60,000 nucleotides of DNA from Owenia fusiformis (taxonomy: Eukaryota > Annelida > Polychaeta > Sabellida > Oweniidae), in the NCBI GenBank assembly GCA_903813345.2, contig CAIIXF020000006.1, positions 9,972,989-10,032,988 of the forward strand. Direction: 5' to 3'. The notes beneath the pieces are model-generated. The model was not told the DNA's origin. It worked only from the letters and a program-made list of their open reading frames with translations, and did not search any database. A program made the translations under genes and the position numbers. Within the stretch, counting starts at the first letter, position 1, and each line of letters begins with the position of its first letter. Of this stretch, positions 40,620-51,363 are shown one piece after another.

Positions 40620-41720
40620 TTCAGTGATCTCCCCAGGATTTTTTCATAGCAGGGGGGGATTTTTTTAACAAGTTTCGCCGCTCGCTTCGCTCGCATGATT
40701 TTTGTGCCAATTTTTGCCGCTCGCTTCGCTCGCTATATAAACACCAATTCTCATTTACAAAACCTTTTTTTTATTTAACAATACATGATAATATGCTTGT
40801 ACTGTCATGAGTATTCATTGTTCATTGTGTTCATTGTTCATTGTGTTAAAGTCTTCTGTCCCTACAATAAGTACATCTTCTTGGGTGCATGTCAAACCAC
40901 CTCCCCCATGCTGCCTCAAAATCGAACACCTCTTCCCTTGGTCCATTTATGATAATGTTGAGGACCCTGTCCACTGTTTCTACTTTCATTCTATTCTTTA
41001 GATAAGTCTTTTTAATTTTACCCATTTTTTTTTGAGTTTCCCGCATAAAGAATCGGAAGTCGAACTTCTTTATCATGACAACCATCAAAAGCAAGATTTG
41101 AACATTAATTCGTTCGCAATCATAATAACTATTAATAAAAAATAATACTTCATTGTCAAATTGTAGTTTTAGTCGTTTTTATGTTCGTTTTATTCCAAAT
41201 TGGCGATTTTGATAATCGGTGATCATATCACTCCGCGTTGGAGTATAGGGGTAATCTGCGCCAGGTTCAACTGTTAACTTTTTCTAATTTTCTGAACGCA
41301 CGCATCAAATGAACGATTTTGATAGGTTAGAATGTTTTGGGCGCATGCGCATACGTAGTCAAATCAAGTGATCGAACCGAACCTGGGGCAGATTATGTCG
41401 ATGACGCACGATTAGTAATAGATAATTTGATTGGATATTTCGTAACTAATCATGAGTTTTGAGCCAATCAGAAGACATTTAAGATTCGGCCTTCGGAATG
41501 GCAAATCGGGAAAAACCTTTTGAAATTTTTTTTAAATTTATGTGATTTCGTCGAATATCCAGGAGAATAAAATAATGTACGTACGTTTTGAAGTAGCGGG
41601 GCGCTAAGCAGGGCGGGCGAAGCAAGCAGGGGGGGAACAGGGCGGGGAAAACGAGTGAGCAGGGGGGAGCGCCATGCAATTAGATTCTGGGGAGAACCCA
41701 GCCATTTTTCCGCGATAACG
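40620..41720. mobile_element. Possible inverted-repeat element enclosing a captured coding fragment
   Basis: TCTCCCCAGGATTTTTTCAT near 40626 and the inverse of TCTCCCCAGAATCTAATTGC near 41690 form short, imperfect inverted ends. GC-rich CGCTCGCTTCGCTCGC stretches lie inside the left end and G-rich runs inside the right end. The fragment at 40846-41094 is inside. Boundaries are uncertain. Confidence 0.35.
40846..41094 (-). pseudogene. hAT/ZNF862-like C-terminal fragment
   Basis: The minus-strand frame contains VDRVLNIIINGPREEVFDFE followed by AAWGRWF and HPRRC. The pattern (L-x-I-x-I-x-G-P-x-x-E-x-F-D-x-x-x-A-x-x-x-W ... R-R) matches the end of hAT-dimerisation proteins of the ZNF862/KRAB-A type. 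Only the last ~70 residues are present and no other domain is nearby, so it is a fragment. Confidence 0.5.
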
Positions 41721-42436
41721 TGCAACTGATACTTGACAATAATATAAAAACATATAACATCAAGCGATTTAACACAATATTTTTGTGTTAAATGTTCATT
41801 TATACGAGTAAAATGAGGCCACACTTACCAATCTCTAAAGTGACATTTCCGCATGTTCCGTCATTGTGTCTGTTCGTCTGAGTGTCCCGGATCGTAAAAT
41901 TAAACTACCAGCGAAACGAAATAGTTGTCAAATAGATTGATAATTATTATCGCGATTACTCGGGATAAAAAGATCAATTTTGAGGATAACGGGTATCTTT
42001 GATTAATTTATATAGCGCGTGTATACACGCAAAATAGTTATTAATTGCAAACCCACTGTTCGTTAATGCAGTGCCGTGATGACGGTTAATTCCTGAAACG
42101 ATTTGCAATTTCGATGTTACCGAAACTGACCGACATTTTCGTCATATTCCAAACCTGTCTCCAATATTTTCGTAATTATGCATCAATAGGGTCTAAGGGG
42201 GATACGGGACGGGGTGTATGTGTTTATAAGGTATGTATGCATGTTTGAATCACATTCTTTGTGTAATATTGCCATGTTTTCAGGGTTTAATTTGTTCTGC
42301 TTGTCGAAACCTGCTGAACGATTAAATTAACGCATCAAAGGCAAAATGGTCATGGAGGTTAGACCTAGCCGGGCCATAACACATGTCAGATAAGAAACGA
42401 GGCCCGGGCTAGGTCTAATGTTGTTGGACTATAGGC
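41721..42436. other. Intergenic sequence
   Basis: No supported gene. A minus-strand donor-like AGAGATTG|GTAAGTG lies at 41827-41834 after a short open stretch, but no partner exon in phase could be found. A small inverted pair (TTAGACCTAGCC / GGCTAGGTCTAA) is at 42358-42418. Confidence 0.4.
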
Positions 42437-43264
42437 CTACTACTTTTTTCAAGGCCTGACTTCGTCGCTAACATGCTAAATATAAGAGTTAGCTGACGTT
42501 TGGGAGTCTGACTTACCTTCTAAAGGTTAGAACCCGAATCTTAATGAAACCATATCACCTTTGTTCCGTCAACCATGGAGCATTTGCCACAACATCCAAG
42601 AGGTAAATCATGGACCGAGAAAATGAATGATTTCCTTGTAAGTTCCGGAAGTTTCAATACGAAAAATTACCGAACATATATGAAAACCGAATATTTGTTC
42701 GTTGTTTTCACGATTTATAGGTTCGTATGTTCTTCAATGTTTTGGTCTAAATTATAAAGCGTCACCAACAGGTCTTACTCTATTAATTGACTAATACAGC
42801 AGACGGCTCATATTTCTACGTAGCATTTCGTTCAGACCAAAAGTGGGAGTGTAGATCACGCAGTTTCGTTCGTTGCGTACTTCACTTGAAATTGGTAATT
42901 TTAAATATTGGCTACTTCACTTAGCATGGCGGATGTAGAACATTGCTTAATATTCTTTTAATTTTCACACCAGACATGCTTGGTTGACACGTCAACAAAG
43001 TAAAGTTCATGGGTCAATGCGTTATTTCGTGATAACTACAACGCCTTCCCGGAAGTCAACATTGATGAAAAATGAAAAAGTCGGAAAAGCATTTACACTA
43101 ATTTCTATCAAATGTTTATGCATCATCATCGACGCAACAAAGGTGATATGGTTTCATTAAGATTCGGGTTCTAACCTTTAGAAGGTAAGTCAGACTCCCA
43201 AACGTCAGCTAACTCTTATATTTAGCATGTTAGCGACGAAGTCAAGCCTTGAAAAAAGTAGTAG
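42437..43264. mobile_element. 828-bp element with ~125-bp terminal inverted repeats
   Basis: CTACTACTTTTTTCAAGGCC at the left and the inverse of CTACTACTTTTTTCAAGGCT at the right. Near-perfect similarity continues through TGACTTCGTCGCTAACATGC, CAGACTCCCAAACGTCAGCT and GATTCGGGTTCTAACCTTTA to ACCATATCACCTTTGTTCCG. An exon-like stretch lies just inside the left arm (42575-42637). Confidence 0.85.
42575..42637 (+). CDS. Exon-like start inside inverted-repeat element
   Basis: Reads MEHLPQHPRGKSWTEKMNDF, one further Leu, and then the near-consensus donor GTAAGT. It lies directly after the left terminal repeat, with CC before the ATG. No downstream partner exon was found. It may be a captured first exon or the remains of the element's own gene; chance is not excluded at 21 codons. 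Confidence 0.3.
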
Positions 43265-43418
43265 ATCGAGTATCTGTTACACAGGCAAGCAGTTGAACCT
43301 GAAAATTAAGAAATCTATAGACCATTGTGCCATAATACATGTATATAGAAATATATATTCATATTGCACATGTTTGTATATTTCAGAATTTTTAGCGTTT
43401 AGTGCAATAAGCCTATGC

Positions 43419-43960
43419 TTATCCCATCCCAGGACTATAGTCCTGTACCGAGAGCAATCTTTTGCCTGTACGATTACAACTTGGGAGAATCATCTACGCC
43501 CCTTACACTTAAGGATACCTACCTCAATGCATTATCGAACTCAAAATGTAACTTCTAATATATTAGAACCGCCAATTGTCTGGGTATACCAGCAGAACGG
43601 GAACATTTTTCTTTTTCATCGAGAGAGATTCCATCACTTTTCAAGATGGCAGTTGGATTTAAAATGGGATTCCCCGTTTGACTGTCCCGGATGTGGCTCG
43701 GAAGTACCAATAAATGGAGGAATTCGACAGTTGATATAAGTTAAATATAACATGCAAATATTGCGATCAAAAACGAAAATTTCTTTGTTCTGCCGATAAA
43801 CCCAGACAATTGTGGATTCAACTACATGAAAAGAATGTTAAAATACCAAGGAATCTATTGAAGTAGGTATCTGAAGTATAAGAAGCGTAGAAAATTCTCC
43901 CATGTTGTAATCGAACAGGCAAAAGATTGAGATGTTCACAGGACTATAGTCCTGGTAGTA
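43419..43960. mobile_element. Longer relative of the hAT-type MITE, carrying a coding remnant
   Basis: The left end TTATCCCATCCCAGGACTAT matches the MITE at 39997 through CGATTACAACTTGGGAGAAT and CTCAATGCATT. The right arm (about 43863-43960) is a diverged inverse (AGAAAATTCTCCCATGTTGT, AGGACTATAGTCCTGG), but the outer ~10 bp differ and no duplication was found there. Between the arms is a zinc-ribbon-like frame. Confidence 0.65.
43545..43866 (+). pseudogene. Zinc-ribbon-like protein remnant inside inverted-repeat element
   Basis: Frame 1 (to 43739) reads EPPIVWVYQQNGNIFLF and then LKWDSPFDCPGCGSEV before a stop. From 43738 a second frame reads KLNITCKYCDQKRKFLC, then ADKPRQLWIQLHEKNVKIPR and a stop at 43864-43866, exactly where the right arm begins. 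C-P-G-C-G followed by C-K-Y-C suggests one two-CxxC zinc ribbon broken by a frameshift. No family is recognised. Confidence 0.45.
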
Positions 43961-44601
43961 GAGATTTTACATTTTGGCATGTCAACCTAAGGTCCTTACC
44001 ATGGCATGTGTGCACTAAGGTCCTATCACTTTTGGAAGAGTTTATTTTCATTCAAAAGGTAGTATAGGAGTCGATACACTTTATAAGCACAACATTTGAA
44101 TACACACTCAGTGGAGTCAGTTACTTGAATAAAACCTAGACATTGCAAATCTATATAGTAATGTATTAGTATAGTATATAATTTATCAATTGTGTAAAAG
44201 ACCCCATGCAGAACAGTTCTAGTGATAAAGACAATCTTCCCATTACAAACCAAAGGCTTTTATAAATTACCAAAATGCCCAAAAAATCACTATGGATTTT
44301 TCTATTATTGCAGACATTTATGATTAGTTTATTGACTAAATTTCACAAACAGGCACAATTCTAAAAAAAACTTACTTGGAAATACAAATTAAGGTGCTAT
44401 GGAAGTTAACAGGAAATGACAAAACAAAAAATGTCAAAACCATGCTGGATTTCGAAAATTTTTTGAATCAAGATAACAGAGTTCTGTTTGGACCTCCAGT
44501 CAGTTTAATTAGTTCCACATATCATTTACATGACTGGGAACACAATGGAAATGGTCAGAATGACCATAAACATGATTAAATAACCTTTTCAGCCCTCTGA
44601 A
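43961..44601. other. Intergenic sequence, no supported gene
   Basis: AGAGATTTTACATTTTGGCATG at the start of this stretch recurs inverted at 46248-46269. A 68-codon plus-strand frame at 44376 is not recognised. Confidence 0.35.
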
Positions 44602-44940
44602 AATGTGACTGAAAAATAGCTAAGAGTAGGTGCTCAGGAAGGTCACTGAACAGAATCTTTTGACTTTTTCAGAAAACGTGGCCAATATATTACTCTAAAT
44701 GATACAATTTAAAAAAATTTCATATCATTCTCAGAAAAAGAAAAAAATGAAAAAAAACTGAATTTAAAATCGATCTATTTTCCTTTTAACTACAGCCATT
44801 ATTGTTTCAGACAATTTTAAAAAATTTCAAAGATTGTATCATTTAGAGCAATATATAAGACACATTTTCTGAAAAAATCAAGAGATTCTGTTCATTGACC
44901 TTTCCTGAGCACCTACTTTTAGCTATTTTTCAGTCACATT
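44602..44940. repeat. 340-bp palindromic MITE
   Basis: AATGTGACTGAAAAATAGCT at the left and its inverse at the right. The arms match for about 110 bp each (AGTAGGTGCTCAGGAA, GAACAGAATCT, TTTTTCAGAAAA, CTCTAAATGATACAAT) with few differences, around an A/T-rich centre. A short extra piece of an arm follows at 44965-45003. Confidence 0.9.
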
Positions 44941-45477
44941 GTGTTTCAAAGCTCCTATGACATGTATGATTTAGAGTAATATATTGGGCACATTTTCTGA
45001 GAAGTCTTTCACATGATGTTTAGGGTCATTCATTCATACAAACTAGAGAGAGTATGAGAATATTGATTAATCCAATCTGAGTAATATGATAGATAGTTGG
45101 TTCTTCAAAAAGATAGGTTTACTTAGATTTTGAATATCAAATAGATTTGGATCAAGTGTTATAAAGAATCTGATCTTCTTAACTTACTTAACTTCGAGCA
45201 TGCAGATAAATATTCAATGGATTTACATAAAATGCAGTGTTCCTGTGACAATGGCATTTATTTTTAATGACCAAGAAAGTACTTTGCACCCTCCCGCCAA
45301 GTTAGGAAGAAGCCAGAGCTTTCATTCTGGTACACATCGCATCTAGAAACATGTCTGTGTCTATCATGTAAGACGAGAGGGTCAAGGTATTCCATGATGG
45401 AGCATTTTGGAAACCCTTCTTAGAAATTGCTATGCTGAAAATGGGCTATTGGTATACACTGTGTACAAGTAATGCAG

Positions 45478-45573
45478 ATTGCTCCGATTTTCACTACGGC
45501 GCCATGCCGATTGAGAATTTTGTTCAAATTTAAATACAATATTGAACATACGGAGCAAATGTGACCCAGGCAT
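45478..45573. mobile_element. Shortened copy of GGCGCC palindromic MITE
   Basis: GCTCCGATTTTCACTACGGC, GCCGATTGAGAATTTTGTTC, CAATATTGAACA and GGAGCAAATGTGACCCAGGC follow the order of 18719-18860, but the second GC-rich block is deleted. Confidence 0.8.
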
Positions 45574-45819
45574 CAGTGTAGTATGAATTTATTTTGTTAG
45601 GATGCCAGTCACTCTTGATGCCAGTACTAAGTTTGCAAACATACATGTCAACCATGGCCAATTAGAAAACTGCACCCCTTCTATATGATAATATAAACCC
45701 TTCCTACACATTGGTTTAGCTTTGGATCACTATGCTATCACCATGTGGCAGAAATGCATTCTGATTGGATATAAATGATCACATGACTTAGTTCACTAAG
45801 GTATCCGAACTCCAATGCA

Positions 45820-46270
45820 GTGTCTCGGTATAGACACTGCGGCGGGCTGATGAAGCAAATCCCAAAAATTTGGGGAAAATAGTTCCTCTTTTCATCGCAT
45901 ATGTGGTCAATTTTCACACAGCTTATAAAATATGTATTCATGAATGTTCCCCAAACATTATTTTGTCAAAATATTGCAAAATTATTGAAATATGAGAAGA
46001 AATCACCGCGGAAGGAATTCTGAGTAAAAGTTTTGTTGATAATAGTTTACCGCACGTGTTGTTTATTAGTTAATACGCGCAATTCAACCAATGAAATTGT
46101 CTAAATTTTACAATCACGCGACCTGAGCATGGGACAAGAACCAATCACGTCAGTTGTTTATTACGAAGTTACCATGCTTACGGAGAGATACCTGCCCGCC
46201 GCAGTGATATATCACTGCACGGGAGTTCGTAAGGTATCAGGAGATGGCATGCCAAAATGTAAAATCTCTA
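45820..46270. repeat. Inverted repeats around GCGGCGGGC blocks
   Basis: GTATCCGAACTCCAATGCAG, TAGACACTGCGGCGGG on one side and CTGCCCGCCGCAGTGATATA, GGGAGTTCGTAAGGTATC on the other form a loose inverted pair ~330 bp apart. The second side contains its own GCAGTGATATATCACTGC palindrome. Confidence 0.65.
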
Positions 46271-46521
46271 GTTACATGTATGGTGTTCAGTACAATAAGC
46301 CTGTGCCTTTTTGTAATTTGAGGTCTATCCACCATGTTATTTTTTCAGAAGTAACATGGCAGAGAAGCATTAAAATATAAGAGGTTACAGACTTTATGAG
46401 CCTTACAAGCAATCCAACATATACAAATGTCATTCGTGTGCAATATGAATATTATATTTTTCTATATATTATTGTGAAATTGTGAATAGCTAAAAGTAGG
46501 AGCTTAGTATCTTAAATTATT

Positions 46522-49120
46522 AGACTCCAGATTGAAAATCTGGAGTCTATTGTTTTTGCCTGTTTTCTTTATTATTATTATTAGACTCCAGATTGAAAAT
46601 CTGGAGTCTATTGTTTTTGCCTGTTTTCTTTATTATTATTAGACTCCAGATGAAAATCTGGAGTCTATTGCTTTTGCCAGTTTTCTTATTAGACTCCAGA
46701 TTGAAAATCTGGAGTCTATTGCTTTTGCCAGTTTTCTTATTATTATTATTCTCTCTTGTCACGTTTTCTCAGTAACTAGAAGACTTGGAGTAAATCTACT
46801 TACATGGTCAGTTAGGGTATGTGACCTAGTTTCTGGGAAATTAGGTCAAATTTTTATCTAGGTCAAAGGTCAAAATCTAGGTCAAATTATCATTTTGTCA
46901 ATTATCTTTGTCATTTTTCGATATTTTTTCAAAATTTTTTTTTCAACGTGTAGCCGAGAAAAAGACGATTTGACTGTGAGTAATCAATTTTTTGATTACT
47001 TTTACCGATTTTGAGATATTGCGTCCGGAAAGTAGGTCAAACGAAAAAGTTCTCCGAATTCAACGTATGAGTTATGAAATAAGTGTAAAATTTCCTCAGG
47101 AATCCAAATCTGCAAACCAAATTTCAATCTGACTTCCGGTTCGGAAGCTATAGCGTTTTGAAATTGCTAAATTTGGTGCCCATGTAAAGCCAATGGGAAA
47201 AAAGACTTTTTCGAAGTGTAAAATACAAGATATAGACTGAGCACAGCTTAACATAATGAATGTCCATAAAAGAAGGGGACCTCAAAAGCTACATAGCTTC
47301 AAAATTTGGACACCAAAATGCCTAGGTCAAAATCTAGGTCAAATTCATAGTTTTTCCTTATTTTTGCGATTCTGGCACTACACTTTTAGGATTTGCTTCA
47401 AAATTTTGTATACAGGTAGCAAAGAGTGTGCTAATAGTGAGAGCCTTTTGCCGTCAGAAAGTATTTTGACCCACTTTTGAGATATGGTGTCCGTAAAGTA
47501 GGTCAAAATAAAAATTTCTCATAATTTAACTTATGAGTTATGAATTAAGGGTAGAATTTTCTCAGGAATCCGAATCTGCAAACCAAATTTCAATCCGACT
47601 TTTCGTTGGGAAGTTATGTCGTTTTGAAAGCTCAAAAATCGCTAATTTTGGTGCCCCATGTTATGTCAATGAGAAAAAAGATTTTTTTTGAAGTGTAAAA
47701 TACCAGATAAAGACTGAGTACAGCTTAAGATTCTGAAAGTCTATAAAAGAAGTGGACCTCGAAGGCTATCTAGCTTTAAAATTTGGACACCAAAATCCCT
47801 AGGTCAAAATCTAGGTCAAATACATAGTTTTTCCTTATTTTTGCGATTCTGGCACTACACTTTTAGGATTTGCTTCAAAATTTTGTATACAGGTAGCAAA
47901 GAGTGGGCTAATAGTGTTATCCTTTTGCCGTCAGAGAGTATTTTGACCCACTTTTGAGATATGGTGTCCGAAATGTAGGTCAAAATAAAAAATTCTCCAA
48001 ATTTTACATATGAGTTATGAATTAAAAGTAGAATTTTCTCAGGAATTCGAATCTGCAAACCAAATTTCGATCCGACTACCGGTTCCAAAGTTATGGCGTG
48101 TCCGAAAAGTAGGTCAAAATAAAAATTCGCCAAATTCAACGTATGAGTTATGAATAAGGGGTAGAATTTTGTCAGGAATCCGAATCTTTAAATCAAATTT
48201 CGATTTGACTTCCGGTTTGAAAGTTATGGCGTTTTGAAATTTCGAGAAAAATCGATCTGATGTTATCCTGATAGAAAGTCAAGGAAAAAAGATTTTTTTG
48301 AAGTGTAAAATACGAGATATAGATTGAGTACAGCTTAAGATAATGAATTCCTATAAAAGAAGGGGACCTCAAAAGCTACCTAGTTTCAATATTTGGACAC
48401 CAAAATGCCTAGGTCAAAATCTAGGTCAAATTCATAGTTTTTCCTTATTTTTGCGATTCTGGCACTACACTTTTAGGATTTGCTTCAAAATTTTGTATAC
48501 AGGTAGTAAAGATTGTGCTAATAGTGTTAGCCTTTTGCCGTCAGGAAGTATTTTGACCCACTTTTGAGATATGGTGTCCGTAAAGTAGGTCTAAATAAAA
48601 ATTTCTCATAATTTAACTTATGAGTTATGAATTAAGGGTAGAATTTTCTCAGGAATCCGAATCTGCAAACCAAATTTCAATCCGACTTTTCGTTGGGAAG
48701 TTATGGCGTTTTGAAAGCTCAAAAATCGCTAATTTTGGTGCCCCATGTTATGTCAATGAGAAAAAAGATTTTTTTGAAGTGTATAATACCAGATAAAGAC
48801 TGAGTACAGCTTAAGATTCTGAAAGTCTATAAAAGAAGGGGACCTCGAAGGCTATCTAGCTTTAAAATTTGGACACCAAAATCCCTAGGTCAAAATCTAG
48901 GTCAAATACATAGTTTTTCCTTATTTTTGCGATTCTGGCACTACACTTTTAGGATTTGCTTCAAAATTTTGTATACAGGTAGCAAAGAGTGGGCTAATAG
49001 TGTGAGCCTTTTGCCGTCAGAGAGTATTTTGACCCAGCTTACAAGTAATTGGATGACTCAGCTTAAAACAAGTCTTAAATCTGGAGTCTTAAATTGAACT
49101 TGTTCAATTTACATGTCTAG
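46522..49120 (+). mobile_element. Array unit 1
   Basis: Four AGACTCCAGAT...ATCTGGAGTCT hairpins start at 46522, 46583, 46641 and 46691. Sub-repeat anchors (CTAGGTCAAAATCTAGGTCA) lie near 47322, 47800, 48408 and 48887. The 3' end is the hairpin at 49091-49110 and CTAG at 49117-49120. Confidence 0.65.
46860..46872 (+). promoter_or_regulatory. AGGTCA direct repeat, 1-bp spacing (unit 1)
   Basis: AGGTCAAAGGTCA has the sequence of a nuclear-receptor DR1 site. It recurs at the same place in every unit head (49265, 51490, 53212, 55094, 57057, 58794). Function is untested; it may be only repeat sequence. Confidence 0.4.
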
Positions 49121-51363
49121 TTATTATTATTCATTCTTTCTTTCTTTCTTTCTTTCTTTCCGAACACTTTTTCTCAGCAACTAGAAGAACTTACTTTAAC
49201 CTACTTACATGGCTAACATAGCCCATCAACCTAGTTTCTGGGAAATTAGGTCAAATTTTTATCTAGGTCAAAGGTCAAGAACTAGGTCAAATTTAGGTCA
49301 ATCAACATTCTGTCAATTATCTTCGTTGTTACTTGTGGTAACTCCTTCATCTTTTTTTCAACATGTAGCTTAGAAAAAAACAAATCGAGAGTGTGCCATC
49401 CGTTTTTTCATTACTCTTACTGATTTTGAGATATGGCGTCCGGAAAGTAGGTCAAACTAAAAAGTTAACCAAATTTAACATATGAGCTATGAAATAAGTG
49501 TAAAATTTTCTCAGGAATCTGAATCTGCAAACCAAATTTTGATCCGACTTCCGGTTCGGAAGTTATGGCATTTTGAAAACTCAAAAATCGCTAAATTTGG
49601 TGCCCATGTTAAGTCAATGGGAAAAAAGATTTTTTTGAAGTGAAAAATACGGAATATAGACTAAGTTCAGCTTCACATAATCAAAGCCTTTAAAAGAAGG
49701 GGACCTCAAAAGCCATCTAGCTTCAAAATTTGGACACCAAAATGCCTAGGTCAAAATCTAGGTCAAATTCATAGGTTTTCCTTATTTTTCGATTCTGACA
49801 CTACACTTTAATTATATTCTTCGAAATTGTGTATACATGTAGCCAAGAGTGTGCTAGTAGCGTTAGCCTTTTGCCGTCAGAAAGTATTTTGACCCACTTT
49901 TGAGATATGGTGTCCGAAATGTAGGTCAAAATAAAAAGTTCTCCAAATTTGATGTTTGAGTTATGAATTAAGAGTAGAATTTTCCGAGAAATCCGAATCT
50001 GCAAACCAAATTTCGATCCGACTTCCGGTTTCGAAGTTATGGCGTGTCCAAAAAGTAGGTCAAAATAAAAATTCGCCAAATTTAACGTATGAGTTATGAA
50101 TTAGGGGTAGAATTTTGTCAGGAATCCGAATCTGCAAACCAAATTTCGATCCGACTTCCCGTTTGAAAGTTATGGCGTTTTGAAATTTCGAGAAAAATCG
50201 ATCTGATGTTATCCTGATAGAAAGTCAAGGAAAAAAGATTTTTTGAAGTGAAAAATACGAGTTATAGATTGAGTACAGCTTAAGATAATGAATTCCTATA
50301 AAAGAAGGGGACCTCAAAAGCTACCTAGTTTCAATATTTGGACACCAAAATGCCTAGGTCAAAATCTAGGTCAAATTCATAGTTTTTCCTTATTTTTGCA
50401 ATTCTGGCACTACACTTTTAGGATTTGCTTCAAAATTTTGTATACAGGTAGCAAAGAGTGTGCTAATAGTGTTAGCCTTTTGCCGTCAGAGAGTATTTTG
50501 ACCCACTTTTGAGATATGGTGTCCGAAAAGTAGGTCAAAATAAAAAATTCTCCAAATTTAACATGAGTTATGAATTAAGAGTAGAATTTTATCAGGAATC
50601 CGAATCTGCAAACCAAATTTCGAGAAAAATCGATCTGATGTTATCCTGATTGAAAGTCAAGGAAAAAAGATTTTTTTGAAGTGTAAAATACGAGATATAG
50701 ATTGAGTACAGCTTAAGATAATGAATTCTGATAAAAGAAGGGGACCTCAAAAGCTACCTAGTTTCAATATTTGGACACCAAAATGCCTAGGTCAAAATCT
50801 AGGTCAAATTCATAGTTTTTCCTTATTTTTTCGATTCTGGCACTACACTTTTAGGATTTGCTTCAACATTTTGTATACAGGTAGCAAAGAGTGTGCTAAT
50901 AGTGAGAGCCTTTTGCCGTCAAACAGTATTTTGACCCACTTTTGAGATATGGTGTTCGTAAAGTAGGTCAAAATAAAAAGTTCTCATAATTTAACTTATG
51001 AGTTATGAATTAAGGGTAGAATTTTCTCAGGAATCCAAATCTGCAAACCAAATTTCAATCCGACTTCCAGTCAAAAATTCCTACTTACCTACCTACTTAC
51101 CTACTCGGCTACCTACTTAGCTACCTACTCAGCTACTTACTCAGCTACCTACTCAGCTACTTACTCAGCTACCTGCTCAGCTGCTTACTCAGCTACCTAC
51201 TCAGCTACCTACTCAGCTACTTACTCAGCTACCTACTCAGCTACTTACTCAATTACTTAATCATCTACTTACTCAGCTTCCTACTCAGTTACTTACTCAG
51301 CTCTTTACTCAAGTAAATCAATCTGGAGTCTTAAATTGAACTTTGTTCAATTTACCAATCTAG
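49121..51363 (+). mobile_element. Array unit 2
   Basis: Begins TTATTATTATTCATTCTTTC with (TTTC)n. Three sub-repeats; ends in the 12-bp minisatellite (51091-51312) and ACCAATCTAG. Confidence 0.65.
51091..51312. repeat. 12-bp minisatellite (GCTACTTACTCA type)
   Basis: Alternating GCTACCTACTCA and GCTACTTACTCA units, about 18 copies. Equivalent tracts occur at the 3' ends of units 5 and 6. Confidence 0.9.

Noticed and set aside
41827-41900. Possible minus-strand first exon ending at AGAGATTG|GTAAGTG
   Set aside because: Good donor, but no downstream exon in matching phase; joining to the candidate at 39796 gives a stop or an unrelated frame depending on frame choice.
44376-44579. 68-codon plus-strand frame (MEIQIKVLWKLTGNDK...)
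   Set aside because: Not recognised, no splice signals or conserved motif, and length within chance expectation for this composition.
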